A stretch of DNA of 64,000 nucleotides from contig CM026421.1 in the NCBI GenBank assembly GCA_014871385.1, forward strand, positions 23,553,383-23,617,382. The letters are read 5' to 3'. Each line of letters starts with the position of its first letter. Within the stretch, counting starts at the first letter, position 1. The DNA is from Ceratodon purpureus. Taxonomy: Eukaryota; Streptophyta; Bryopsida; Pseudoditrichales; Ditrichaceae. This document shows positions 38,119 through 50,896 of the stretch, piece by piece. Position numbers and translations under genes: made by a program. Below the pieces are notes generated by a model. It worked only from the letters and a program-made list of their open reading frames with translations, had not been told where the DNA came from and searched no databases.

Positions 38119-41100
38119 ATGGATATAAGGGCGCATGATGGGGCCCTGTATGAATGGGAAGGAGATGTGCTGGCGCTTGGTGTATTTGAAGAAAATCTGG
38201 CCAGGACTGAGGATGATAAATTTCTTCACCCAGGTCTAGCGGAACTTGACTATGTCATGGGTGGGGTCCTAGGAGAACTCGTACGTGTGTTCCTCCCGTG
38301 CCTTCGAGTCTTTACATGCTTTTGAGGTTTTACAGGAATCTTTAATTACTTCTGCTTCATCTTCTGTCAGTCATCTATAACAAAGATGAAGGGTTTTTAT
38401 GTTTCAAGTACATCGCAAGTATAACGGAAGCATCTGAATATGTTGATGGACGGACATGTAGGCCAATGAGGATGATTTCAAAGGGAAGTTGGGACAACTG
38501 TCCGTGGTGCGTCTGGCATCGAGCAAAATCAAAAGGTAATAAGTCATTCTATTCTTCCTCTTTGCAATCACAATCTTTAACTTGTTATGGCCTGCTCTCT
38601 CGTTGTTTATCAATCATGTCCTTCCCTTTTGTACTAATAAAACAAGAGTAGACCTTTGTTAGTCACATGAATGTGGGGTTCTCTGGGTGACAGGCTTGCC
38701 CTCGTGGGATTGGGACGAGCACATAATGTCATGGACGCTGTATATGCTTCTGATTCATGGCGTATTTTAGGGTTTACTGCAGCTCGAATTGCCAAACAGC
38801 TTAAGGTAGTTTTCTTTGAACATTATATGAAGTAGCTCTTCTTTTTCTTGTCCTATTGCAGCTGAATAGTCAAAATAAGGATAGTTTTAGCAGCGAGGGC
38901 TTTTAGCATACCAGTCGGCATATCTAACGAATTGTACGTGGATTGTCTATTGGAGTGACTCTCAGATGTGCAGCATGGGTTTGGCAGCCATGGACACAAA
39001 TCTCATGGATGAGCCGTCGAAACTTGTGGCAGTGGAATCTATCGCGTCCGGTGCTATTCTTGGTACATACGAAGATACCCGCTTCAAATCCGAGGTAAAT
39101 GTGCTGCTTTGTCTGCCAAGTCGTGAGGTTCTGTGTCCCAGGACGATTATTCATGATGTGAACAAAAACATAAGGTAAAACAACACATGAGGTAACACAA
39201 CACATGAGATAAGTTCGTTGGCAACTCGTGTCTCAAGATATCAATTTTTCAGCTGTCGTAATTAGTGGTGCAAATTATTTAAACAGGTGTACAGTGTTAT
39301 GGATTCGATGTTGACAAAAGTCGAGAAGGATAGAATTGACCTGGTGAAGCTTTCAATCGCCCGCAAGGTATATTAATCGCTGATATACTTAACTAGGCGG
39401 TATAATTTTATACTAACAATCTGCACTTCAAGAGGGTACGGACTTTTGAGAACAAAATTATGTCGCAACTTGAAATAATAACTCTAATATTTTTGCACTT
39501 ATTCTCTGACCTTATACGTTCGTTAGAATGTTTACTGACATATGTGTGATGTAGCATTGCTTTTATTCTTTCTGAAGACTACATACTTTAAGTACATTTC
39601 TTATTTTTGCTTAAATATGTCAGTATCGTTTGATGAATCTGACAGGTTTGTGGGAACTTCAGGTTAGACTCTTAATAAGAGTTCTTTGCAATAGATGTGA
39701 CGCTGATTAAGATGTAAGATAGAGGTTGGAGATTGTGTCTGCCGTTTGAATTGAAGAACAGAAGAGGGTTGTGGGGATTTGGGTTGATGCCAGGCCAAAC
39801 CGTCAAAGTTGACACAGGTGGCAGTGATGTCACTAGGCACTGGGAGCGATCGAGATGAAGCACTGCGGCGAGCAGTATGTATTACTGCTGGGGTTATTGT
39901 TGCAAAGCAACTAGTAGCTGCTCCTGCCAATGTGTTGACTCCAGGTGCTTGTGCATTTCCTCATGCTTAATTTTTTTGCTGCTTCATCTCTTGCTGACAA
40001 TTAAGCGCACGATTTAGTTTATTGTAAATTAACACTCCAGTTCAATGTGAGATCTGTAGGTGCGCTTGCTGACGCAGCAGTGAGTATTGCCATGGCACAT
40101 CCAGAAGTGCTGAGCTGCACTATTCTGGAGAAAGGAGATTGTGAGGTAATCATTCTTCTGTTGCAGTTATGCGCAGTTCTTGATGAAACATCACGTCATA
40201 AGATTATTACCTCGTCTGTTTTGGAATGAACGAGTACTTATGCTTTCGTCCCTTGCTTTCAAGTTGAATGCTGGAGTAATATTGATTCCGGTTTGCAGGC
40301 TCTTGGAATGGGGGCATTTTTGGGTGTAGCGAATGCCTCAGATCAACCACCGAAGTTCATCCACTTAAAATACTGTCCTCCAGATGGTGTTGTCTACAAG
40401 AGGGTGGCCATTGTTGGTAAAGGTAGGATTGTGATACAATCAGTTGCTGACAATCGTGTACATTTTAACAAGATTGAGGGTTGAATATCGGAACCTACCA
40501 TTGTGTAACAGGTATCTGCTTTGACTCGGGAGGTTACAACATCAAGACAGGTGTGAATTGCGGTGTGGAACTTATGAAGTTCGATATGGGGGGAGCTGGT
40601 GCAGCTCTTGGAGCTGCCTCAGCTATTGGTGCCCTCAAACCGAAAGGGATCGAGGTATGATCTAATTTTTTGTGAAAAAAAGGATTCAAGCCGTTGTCTT
40701 CTATCCAGTTATAATTGCAGATTTCTTGGACTTGCCGCTTCTGCAGTTTAGAATTATCATCTTGGCACATAGAGATGAATCAATTTGATGAATGTCAGCA
40801 TAATGAACCAAATGGTGGAGCTTTGCAGGTTCACTTTATTAGTGCAGTATGCGAGAACATGATTAGTGGCAAGGGCATGCGCCCCGGTGACATTGTGACA
40901 GCTATGAATGGCATCACCATTGAGGTTAACAACACAGATGCAGAAGGCAGGCTGACCCTTGCAGATTCTTTGGTATATGCTTGTCGGCTTCGTGTGGATG
41001 CGGTATGTCCATTTTTTTCAGAAAGTTATTACATTTTCTAGACTCCCAAACATCCACCTGCTTCTGCTTTTAGGTCTGACTTTGTCAACTGTCTTTATAT

Positions 41101-42209
41101 ATACAAGTATTTTTTAAATCACTATCGTATGTCAGGACCTGGAGACAAGATAATCGTAAATCTCGATTTTCTGGGATTTGAATACTGCATGCCACCCTTT
41201 CTTTTTCAGTAACCTTATTTTGTATACAGATTGTCGACCTGGCAACATTGACTGGAGCATGCGTGGTGGCTCTCGGACACGACGTGGGAGGTATGGGGTC
41301 TGCTCTAGGTTTATGTGCGTGTAGCTTAAGTTTCTCGATACTGATAATAATCGTGCCTGAGCTCTCTTTTCTTAACTGAGCCTTTTCATTTTTCGGTATT
41401 AGTTTTCTTTTCAAGTCACATTTCTATACGGAGAACAACTATTCCTATATAGAAAGGTTGGCATTAAAATCAGGGTCTTCATTGGACACAGGTTTATTCA
41501 CGCCTAGTGCTACCATGGCGCAGCAGCTAGAAACTGCTGCACAGATTGCTGGGGAAAAGATCTGGCGGATGCCACTCGTTGAACCGTACCATTCAGAACC
41601 CGATAAATACTTCGCTTTTGTTTTTAGCTTTCCATTTCCATCATTACGTGATTTATATGGTGATCTGTAGCTCATGGAGCCGGAATTCATTGCCTTCTAA
41701 TTGTTGTGATTGTTGCTTATGAAGGTATAAGGAGGCACTTAGGAGTCCTATTGCTGACCTAGTGAACACAAGCGGCCGCGATGGAGGTAGTATCAAGGCA
41801 GCGCTATTCTTGAAAGAGGTATGGATTATTTTGATACATTTTTCTTCACCTGTTCACCTAAGTCATTCCCGTTACATCCACGTATTACTCGCAATTTGTA
41901 ATTATCATGCATTACGTCAGAAAATACATTAAACTACGCTTGTTCAAGGAAGGGACAGATTTGAAAGTGGAATCATTTACTTCGCACTGGAAGTACATTG
42001 AATCCCTTATCCTAGATTTTAGCAATTTTTAAAAAGGAGATTGCGGTGGTGTATTGTAGTTTGTGGATCCAGGTACGGAATGGGCACACTTGGACATAGC
42101 TGGGCCCGTGTGGAACCGGAAGACTGGCACCGCAACTGGCTACCCAGTGCGAACGCTGGTAAAGTGGATTGATCAGCAGCAGATCGTCGCTGGGATTGCA
42201 AGTTCTTGA
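38119..42209 (+). CDS. LAP: Leucine aminopeptidase, M17 family (5' end uncertain)
   Basis: Fourteen exons join in phase: 38119-38280, 38471-38535, 38694-38805, 38966-39094, 39287-39367, 39818-39944, 40060-40145, 40299-40422, 40512-40654, 40829-41002, 41230-41290, 41492-41585, 41725-41818 and 42060-42209. They give 533 residues. The N-domain ([17 protein letters not shown]) is followed by the catalytic domain. All M17 signatures are present: [15 protein letters not shown] (metal Lys and Asp, catalytic Lys), [10 protein letters not shown] (metal Asp) and [14 protein letters not shown] (metal Asp and Glu, catalytic Arg). The enzyme removes N-terminal residues with two divalent metal ions and works as a hexamer. 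The ATG at 38119 follows a good acceptor site, so upstream exons, perhaps a plastid transit peptide, may exist. The 27-residue exon 39287-39367 matches nothing I recall in the family. Confidence 0.93.
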
Positions 42210-45200
42210 TATGATACTTGTCATGTTCGTTCTGGTTGACTTGCAATCTGTGAAATACATTTATCCACCCCTAAGCTTGGGTGTATATGGTACTCTAGTT
42301 GTCAAACCACTCTTGTCCGAGCAGTGGTGTAAATACTAGATGAGAACTATTGTACAGACAGAAACATTCCCTGCATCATTCTTACGATCACCAATAATAT
42401 CCATTTACAGTTGCCTTCGAGCAAACTATTTTTGAGGGTTAAGGATGTGTTTTGACCGCTTAAAAATTCATTACCTCAAGACTCTAGAATACTTCGAATA
42501 AATTGGTACTTGAGAAGCGAGTACATCTTAACCTGCTTCGTAATGACTTCAGTTTACACGTAACTTGAAACCTGTCATTCAAATTTGACTTGGATTGGCA
42601 CTGCTGTCGTTGGCCAGTGAGCTCACATGAATGAGTTGGCTAATAAGGAGATTATCTGTACTGCATCTCCTGTTAACCACTTGTCGCCAGGAGAATCTGC
42701 ATTTCTTGACTCGTAGATTATTGCATCGTTTGAGGCGCAAAGCTTAAGTAGTCCTTCACAAAGGCCGCTTTGTATCATCCACAACTGTCGCGATCAGATC
42801 CAAACAGCTGAAGTTCTGCAGTCCTGGAATTGGAACTGAACGTGAGTGTAGAGTTAGAGACCGTGTTATGGCCACACTGTAGCTTAGCTAATGTTTTGGG
42901 ACTTAAGTGAACCCTCTCTACCTGGCATAATCTCTTGACCTCTCAGGCTTCACACTACAGCACAAAGCTCAAAATCTATTGCCCTCCGAAGTGCGTACAT
43001 GGCATCGTTTCTGAATGCACAAGACGATCTTCTCTTGAAGTAAAATTAGTGCAACCAAGCACAGACGCCTAATTCTACTTCAAGAGTCCGTCGGTTTTAA
43101 AATTAAAATTAAAATTGGCCATCTTCCATTCCAGCAATTTGTCGCCCCTAAGCTGTCTAGATTGTCAACTCCACATCCAACACACATGCCACGGTTTTCA
43201 CATAAAAATCATGCTCAATAATTTCCAGAGCAACGCTCAAATTGGTCGAATGGGTAGGACAAAGCTGTTGGGCGAACCAAAGTATGAAGGAAGGGAACTT
43301 GTGCGATTGGTTTCGTGACGTGAAAATGTTGGTTCTTGGGTTTTGGGAAGATCGCATCTGGGTCCTACACGCACACTTCTCGATCAATAGTGTTAAGGTG
43401 CCCTGTTTTCTGGAATCAAAGACGACGCTTCTGCTACTAGTGGCCAGAACAGACCAAATGTTCCACTCACTGGCTTCAGAGTTTTTTTGAAGATCGTGGT
43501 TTAGTTCTACATCTACCATGTACTAAAAGCTTCTGTTACAGAAATACAATATCTTGCATTCCAAATATGAATGTGATCGTGCTCAACATTAGTCTTGGTG
43601 CAATCGAATATGGTTACCCATGTGACGATACCAGTTTGGACCAACTTTTCACTTCCAAAATTTGTAGTAATTTTAAAATATCATCAAAAAGTAGGAAAAA
43701 ATTCATAAACCATAGTTCTCTACAGGCATAAAATGAGTCTCTATCAGTAATCCAAGCATGTGTGTACCAAACCTGTTTAACTCATTGGTTCCGAGTCTAC
43801 CTTTGTTCAATAAGACCAAGTAGGAAAGTGTGTGATATACGACTACCTAGCTACTATCGATAGGGCGTGATAACAGGACCAGTTGAAGGCCTTTGCAGCT
43901 CATAAAGTACTGATAGGTTAAAAATTTACATTTTAATCGCCGCTTCTCTATTTGAGGTGTAGAGTGTAGAGCTAATAAGCTTGTCCATATGGTTTTTGAT
44001 GAGTCAGACACTGAGAATGACGTGAGGTAGGCAAGTTAGCCAGGGGAATACACTCTGGGTGGATGGGCTTATTATAACAGAACCCAAATCTGGGAAGGCA
44101 CTGAGCCACCCTTCCGGTGGAAACATTACAGATCATACCCCAGCAGATCTTTAGGCTTCATCATTATAAAAGAACGGAGATGCTTCAAACAGCACGGGTC
44201 CTTTCAAATCAAAGAAAATGATTCAAACAAAACTTCAGTATGAACCGAGTGCTGACACTCTTACTTCGAGTGCATTGGGCAGTTTTTGGCAATAGAATTG
44301 AAAATTGAAATGTATGAAGGATGGTTTGGAACGTTTAAAGGAAGGATAAACCATGTACATGTGCATACAAACAGACCTATGAAGGTCATTGTTGTCTTGC
44401 ATGCCTGAACATCCACCGATGGCAGCTGTTAAACAATAAGCAGAAGTAGAGGGAACGCTAAATTGTGAATGGTAGGAATCAGTGGTGCGCCTGGTTTACC
44501 ATAACTGCGGTGTAGAATAACTTCGCTGGATATTCTTACATGTGCAACAGATGGTAACTTTATGAGAAAAGCAGAGCTGGAATTTGGGGATTTGCAGTTA
44601 CTGCGCCGTGAGCTGTGGAACCATGATAGTTGTTTATATTTCCAGGTTTCCATAATGGGATGCGAAGGAGTTCTGAGTTATTATTATCATAGTTTTAGAA
44701 AGTTCCAGTGATTATTTTAATATAGAAGACGTCCATATACGTGGTACGTTCTACGGAGGCCTTCTAAGCGTACATGAAGCTTGGAAAAATAGCTTACAAG
44801 AAGGAAATAACAGTCTGAGTTACCATGAAAGTGTAAATCTTCGGTACTGCCCGACCGCGATTTTAGTCCGGTGTTGTTGCAAGCGTATATTCATGTGTGG
44901 AAATAGGTTACTAAGTTAAGTGCGAGTTCATAGCAAGTGCAAGTTCCCCAACTTCCCCTGTTCAAGCAACAAGCATGCTTGTATTCTTTATAGAAAATAT
45001 TTGGAAATAGCCTGATCTCAATTAAAGGAAACTCAAAAACACAATGCTCCTATCAATCCGGTTGCCGTGAACTCCAGGTTTCAGATTAACAGTAAGAGTG
45101 GGGACCTCGAATTTCTACCGCGGACAGCGAAGACCCTCTGAGCAGCTCACTTCATTTTTGCACCAGGGGTTGCATGCAAGATATTAAGATGCGCACTTGA

Positions 45201-45672
45201 AAAAATTTCCATGAGTTGGTTCAACTGTGAATCGACTTTGCAGTACTCAAGAAGTGACATTCGCGTAACTTACATGTGTTGTCAAACAGCAACGGATCGA
45301 CGCGATTCATCTGTCACAAGACAAAAAAATAGAATATGTATTTCTGGTTATTATAAAGAAAGATACAAACTGAATGGACGCACTCGGCAAGGACCTAATA
45401 ATACACACCATGCGAAAGACCAAGAAGTCATATTAGCAGCATGTCTGGAGTGTGAAGACAGAACTAGATCTGACGTTTAGTCCTCCTTAGCTCGGAGCTG
45501 GTCAAGCCGGATCTGCACTAGCACAGCACACCCGAGAGAGAGAGAGGGACAGGCCGCTTCTCGATCGTCGTCTCTGATCTACCTTGTCTCGTGGTGCTGC
45601 TTGTGCTGCAGATCACGCTGATCAATCGATCGACCACATTTGTGTCTGGATCTGTTTCTAGACAGAGCAGAG
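42210..45672. other. Gene-free stretch between aminopeptidase and phytocyanin
   Basis: About 3.5 kb with no supported gene, RNA or mobile element. The last 150 bp are the likely leader of the phytocyanin gene, with a GA repeat at 45534-45548. Confidence 0.45.
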
Positions 45673-46687
45673 ATGGCGCAGGGAAGATGCAGTGCAGTGT
45701 TGGCGGTGGCGCTTCTGGTGGCTAGCTTCGCCATTGCGGTGCAGGGAATCGATTACACTGTGGGCGACACCCAAGGATGGACGAAGCCTAATGGCAACTC
45801 TATCCCTGCCACCTATCTGCAGACATGGGCCACGGGAAAAACCTTCAACGATGGCGATAATCTCAGTAAGTGACAGGCTTGGGAACTCAACACTTGCTCA
45901 ATACTAGAGGCAGTCGGAGTCTTGTTATTATTGTATCATCCTCTGTGTAGGTTTAGACTATCACTGGCATCTGGCAAAGGCAATGCAATGCTGGAATGGT
46001 ACGCTCAGAAAATGCGAAGTGTCTTATCTTTCGTAAATGTGGGGGATAAAGTGGTCCTGTTATCTATTTTATACGAGGATGGTAGTTCCAGAGTTAGATC
46101 TGGTTTAGCTATGCTTGGAAGTCACTGGTTGTAAATGGAGGATGCACATTGCATTGAGCCGGATCATAAAACGAACGTTTGCTAGAATCAACGCTAGTAG
46201 GCAGCTTGTTAGATAATTCAGTTTCCAACTATTGGTTTAAACGGTAGACCTTTTCGAAGGCATTATATCAGACCTTTCGTTTAATGGTGGACTTTTCGAA
46301 ATACTAATGCGCGGTTCAAAGCGTGCACTGATAGCTGGTTTCGCTGAACTCGTGTGCTGTGCAGTCTTCAACTACAACACGGTCGCCCACAGTTTGTTAC
46401 AGGTGTCTGCGACCGATTACAACGGCTGCATCGTCACAGCGCCACTGGAAAGGTACGTCACTGGCAAGGACACGATTAAGCTAGCCGGTGGAACCACATA
46501 CTACTTCATTTGCGGCACTGGGGGACATTGCGATGCGGGCCAGAAGCTCTCCATCACCACTTCCGGCACTCCGGGTGCCACCACCCCTGCTCCGTCAGCT
46601 GCTGCACCCCGAATCAACGTTGCTGCTGTTCTCCAGGCTTCGGTCGCCGCCACATTTGCCTTTGTCGCTGCCATTGCTCTCTGGTAG
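45673..46687 (+). CDS. Phytocyanin (stellacyanin-like), GPI-anchored
   Basis: Exons 45673-45865 and 46365-46687 join in phase to 171 residues; the single intron sits where plant phytocyanin genes usually have it. A signal peptide (about residues 1-25, ending near AVQGIDY) is followed by the plastocyanin-like domain: YTVGDTQGW, FNYNTVAHSL (His ligand), ATDYNGC and FICGTGGHCDAGQKL (Cys and His ligands, two disulfide cysteines). The fourth axial position is Gln, as in stellacyanins, not Met. A short Pro/Ala/Ser/Thr stretch (arabinogalactan-like) and a hydrophobic C-terminus (VAATFAFVAAIALW) predict a GPI anchor. These blue-copper-type proteins sit at the outer face of the plasma membrane or in the wall; their redox partners are poorly known. 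A leader with GA repeats precedes the ATG. Confidence 0.92.
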
Positions 46688-47160
46688 ACTCACATGCGAG
46701 AGTTTTCCTCAAAACTCATGTATGCTACTAGACTAGGGCATTGATTTAAGACACTTAGTACAACGATTTTGATGTGTAGAGAAGGTGTCTCTGTTTCTAA
46801 AAAAACAAATCCTTGACCGACCCTGATCTGTGGAACTGCAATATACGATTTATAAATAGTGTATTCTTTGAAAGAATATGTATTCTTCTATAAATAACTC
46901 TGTGAAATATTTTGTCCCTTGTTGTGATATACCTCGCACCATAACCGGAAGAGCTGTTGATGTACTGTATTGATCTTGCTCGAAGCCTTTGTGTGAGCCA
47001 AGCTGGACTTGGCGATTTGGAACTCACAGCCAAGCTCTAGCTGGTGACACATTCGACAGTAAAAGGGAATATTGGTTCATGACGGTCGTGCAGAATTATT
47101 CACTAAATAGTGGTGGTCTCTGCTTCCTTTATTAGGATGTTTAGCCGGAGGAATTTGCTC
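46688..47160. other. 3' flank of phytocyanin gene
   Basis: Contains the presumed 3' UTR. Nothing else was recognised. Confidence 0.4.
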
Positions 47161-47388
47161 TGAGATGCATTCGAGCCAGTGTTCGGGAAGTTTCAGAGGT
47201 CATCCGGTTATTATCCTTTTTAATTTATGTATGATACTTATGTGATACTTGGATGATACTCATGTGATATTTAGGTAAGATTTAGGTTTTGAACCAGAAA
47301 AAATCCTAAACCTCCAAAATCAAATCAGTAGTTTGGCACATGCATGCGGCTAACTTGCAACTAAGTGGTGGATCTCCCTGGTCCTTGA
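47161..47388. mobile_element. Diverged relative of the 18-kb hAT-type MITE
   Basis: Shares TTGGATGATACTCAT with the 18030-18278 element, along with a GTGATAC-rich interior and a similar right end (the reverse complement begins CAAGGACCAGGGAGA). The flanks ATTTGCTC and ATTTGAGC could be a degraded 8-bp duplication. The left inverted repeat is too diverged to be sure. Confidence 0.5.
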
Positions 47389-47579
47389 TTTGAGCATGCT
47401 TGAAGAATGGTTGTGAAAATGGCAAGTCTAGCCTAACATTAATTAGAATTTAGAAGGTGTGCTTCTTTTCAAACAAATTAGTGCTAGGATTTAAGCACGT
47501 TCCCACCTGGCCTTTGCAAAGAATGTTAATAAAAATTTAACTACTCCACAATTTTGGAGGAATACCTTTTTTCATGAAA

Positions 47580-47639
47580 GGTGTCATCAATGAGCTTCGG
47601 AATGGTGTCATCAATGAGCTTCGGAATGGTGTCATCAAT
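47580..47639 (+). repeat. 24-bp tandem repeat, 2.5 copies
   Basis: The unit GGTGTCATCAATGAGCTTCG plus GAAT is repeated perfectly twice, with a third partial copy. Confidence 0.9.
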
Positions 47640-49844
47640 AATAGCCGGATTACATAATGGCCTCCCTAGAGCCATTTTAGTTAAGACCATTCTTAAGTGT
47701 TTAAACTTGGGAATATTTCCAATTTTGGTGCTCCCTCAACAATTGCTTATTATCGCTCAAGTAATTTTTTATCCTCCTTAATGTTAACTAATGCCCATTC
47801 TTTAAAGTTTGCCATGTGGACATCTATATAGGATTTGAAAATACTTAAAAATGTAAATAGAAACACACACTTTATTAAAGAGGTAAGACCGCTTTCTAAG
47901 ACCACCTCTAAAACAGGGTGGAAACATACCTTTAGTATAATATCAAAATGTAGAAGGAAAAGTCTGTTGTTTCCACCACTTCATTTTTTTTGGTTTTTTT
48001 TCAAAATTAGCTAAAGATGGCCCACAATGGAGGAAACAATCCAATTATACCTTAGATGTACCACAAGAGAATGGATAAGGTTTATCCAATTATTGAATAT
48101 TATGCATTAAACCACAAACTACAACCACTTTCTACTACTTAGTGATACTATTGATGTTTTGATTATTTTTTTATATTTTTATATTTGGTTTTGATTTTAG
48201 TTTTAGTTTTTTTGTTCTATATTTGAATCATTGCCACATTTTGTTTATAACTCATTTATTCAAAATTAACAAATGACTCAAAAAAAAGATAGATTTTTAA
48301 AAAATATAAAAGACTAAACATAGAATATGTACTAATAAAAAAAATTAATTAATAAACCTAGTGGAAGTCTTTGATATTTTGTAAGATATGTTTTCTATTT
48401 GTTTTCAAAACTAATATAGTCAATGCAAAAACCAAATTGGTACATTTTGAAAAATTTACATATTTTTGTTTGTAGTGTCATGATATGTACATTTCAACAT
48501 GGATTCATGTTTCCATTAATTATAGGAATCATTTAGTTCAAAAAAAATAAAATAAAATAAAATAAATGAGTAAATAAAATAAAAAAAACCCAATAAAGTG
48601 TGCAAAAAAATGCCTTAGAGATTATGCATTACATAATTTTGCCTATCATACATGACATTGATTGAAATGGCTTCACATCTTCTGCATAAAAGCCAAAGAT
48701 ATTGTACTCCTTATGTGAAAAAAGAAAAAATCTACAACAAGCTCTATAAATTTCATAACAAATAATATAAATTTTATAACAAATAATTGAATAGTTTCCA
48801 TAAAAACGTAAACAATCCTTCAAGTAGTAAAAAAAGTTGTATGTTTTCAAAACACACGTAAATTAGGTTTCATGTAAGGTTTCTTATATAATTATCTTTT
48901 GAGTGAATGACTTACTCCAAAATAGACATAAGTTTTTTCAATAATATAAATTTAGTATATTTAAAACAATTTGGATTTATTTATACTAGATTATGCAATT
49001 GTTTATAGACAACTACAAGTCATTGGCGACTATGGTGTTACATGATTGTTTCCATATGTCATTATAAATCCATGTAATAAACAATTTAGACATTTATTGT
49101 ATACACGTATTCTTGCATTGACAAAGTAGTTATATAGTTATATGATTTACATAATAAGATAATTATGAAATCTAATCCATTCTTTATTTGAATTAAAAAA
49201 AATTATGATTTTTGTTATAATAGTAGCTATATGTATTCTAATATTTTTAACACTAGACCAACATATTTTTAATACTTGTTCTACTCATCCGGGAATGGAT
49301 GTTGTATCCTTTATCAAATATGCCGCTTTCCAAGGTAATAAAGAAGGTACCAATGACCCAATCTTGCCAACTACATTTGGCTTGGGAGCACGATGTACAA
49401 GAATCTTGAGTTGCTAGGAAATTTGATGAGGTTGGTTTTGTCATCTTCATGGCAATTTTGATAATATACAATGGCGGCCTTCATTTCATATTGTTGTCTC
49501 ATGAGGTGCATGTCATTCCAGAATCATGCAACTCTCTTAGCCTCTATTTGCTAATATTGCTATTAATTTTGGAAACTACAACAAGATTTGCAAAATTTCA
49601 TGAGCATGGATGAAGGAAATTTGTCAAAATTTAAGTAAATTTGATTGGCATTCTTTAAATATCGAGAAGGTTGATAAATTGAGATAATATTAATCAGTTT
49701 ATAATTTGCTCAAAGTTAACTATAATTTTTGGTATTTGATGGGCAGTTTGTTACACCTTCATCATCTCTAAGACCTGTGAAGCAAAGCTTAAGTTTTGTC
49801 AATTTGAAATAACGTGAGATTTCATTGTTGCAAGGTATTTGAAG
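47640..49844. other. AT-rich gene-free stretch
   Basis: Very AT-rich, with A/T homopolymers and short open frames only. No recognisable gene; probably old mobile-element debris. Confidence 0.4.
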
Positions 49845-50244
49845 CATTAGGAGAAAAATGAGCTCAAAATAAGGCCGTGTAAGCCTGCCCTTTCTAGGTG
49901 AACTCCCTACTTTGGGCACCTCTGCCGCTGGCAGCGGATGCCAGAGTTGCTGCCCGCACAGAACTGCGTGGCGCACTCACAACAAAGGTTCTCGGAATAT
50001 TAGGTGAGACATGAATGCCTCGGCTCGGGCTTTGGTCCCAAGTAGGCAGGTTGTGTCAGCCCGACACTGTAGATGTGCCCTCCACACGCCTCCCTCGGAG
50101 GTCATTGGTTCGAGCCCCCGTGGCGGTTGCTGGCACCACGGTGGCATGTGCTGTGCCACGTCAAAAAGTACGCGGGCAGCGCCCGTTTTTTTCTCTCACG
50201 TGCCGCTTACACGGCCTTTTTGTGACCTGATTTTTCTCCTAATG
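49845..50244. mobile_element. 400-bp terminal-inverted-repeat element with Pol III-like boxes
   Basis: The 40-bp ends are inverted copies with 36 of 40 matches. Both begin CATTAGGAGAAAAAT and end GGCCGTGTAAGC. The interior is GC-rich compared with its surroundings. It contains GGTTCGAGCCC, a perfect tRNA-type B box (about 50107-50117); TGGTCCCAAGTAGG, a possible A box (about 50033-50046); and further on a GC hairpin (CGGGC..GCCCG) followed by T7 (about 50185-50191). Flanks GTATTTGAAG and GTATCTGAT may be a worn 8-10 bp duplication. It could be a MULE or foldback MITE that captured a tRNA-derived sequence. Confidence 0.7.
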
Positions 50245-50268
50245 TGTATCTGATAAGCATTTCTCTCC

Positions 50269-50896
50269 TTGTTATGAGAAGGGACATCAAGATGACGGCG
50301 GACGACGTCTTCAAGTGGTCTATTGGTCGAAAAGAGAAACCCCCCGGTTTGTCCTACAATTTCACAACCAAGAGGGTGAAGGCCCTTTTGAAGGTACGTT
50401 TCTTAAACCATTTAATCTAAATTGATATGTGAACTTTGTACTTATTAGAAACTTACATAGTCTTGTTTACTTGATTGGATGCGTGGCGTTTGGCCGTTAC
50501 GGGAGTACTCCTTCCAACATTGATGAACGCGACTACAAGACGATGGGGGTAGATTTGATTGCAAAACAAAACGAAATGGTACATTACTCCAGCATTTCCG
50601 ATCTGGATGAAGGGTCAACCTCTGCGGCTTGGAATCCGAAGGTATCCACAACTTGTCTCCGAGCTTCCCGATGCGTGCACAATAATCCGGATGTATTACG
50701 TGTATGAGGCAAGATTGCCACAGATTTTTTGATAGCTACACCTGGATTATATCTTTTGAAGACACGAGCCTCCTCGAGTTATTGCAATTCGTTGCCCCCT
50801 ATGATTCCTACTCCCGGGACAGAGCTTGCGGTGGTCTCTCTTTTCGCGGTGGTCTCTCTTTTTGCGGTGGTCTCTCTTGCGTTGATTTGTGTGGAA
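50269..50896 (+). other. Possible split gene fragment of unknown family
   Basis: A segment at about 50280-50393 reads MTADDVFKWSIGRKEKPPG and ends at a good donor (AAG then GTACGT). A second open segment (about 50485-50640) reads GRYGSTPSNIDERDY and DLDEGSTSAAWNPK. A third (about 50707-50896) reads FLIATPGLYLLKTRASSS and ends in a hydrophobic tandem-repeat tail and a stop. The composition is more gene-like than the flanks. I could not assign a family or a full model; it may be a broken gene or part of a mobile element. Confidence 0.3.
50828..50878 (+). repeat. 18-bp tandem repeat, nearly three copies
   Basis: The unit GCGGTGGTCTCTCTTTT plus C or T is repeated. Its length keeps reading frame and would encode a repeated AVVSLF hydrophobic run. 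Confidence 0.9.

Noticed and set aside
50100..50125. Genuine tRNA gene at the GGTTCGAGCCC site
   Set aside because: No acceptor stem or anticodon arm can be folded around it, and the A-box-like site is too far upstream for a standard tRNA.
50011..50253. Two overlapping plus-strand frames around the B-box element
   Set aside because: They lie inside the inverted-repeat element and end in its terminal repeat. No protein similarity; non-coding explanation preferred.
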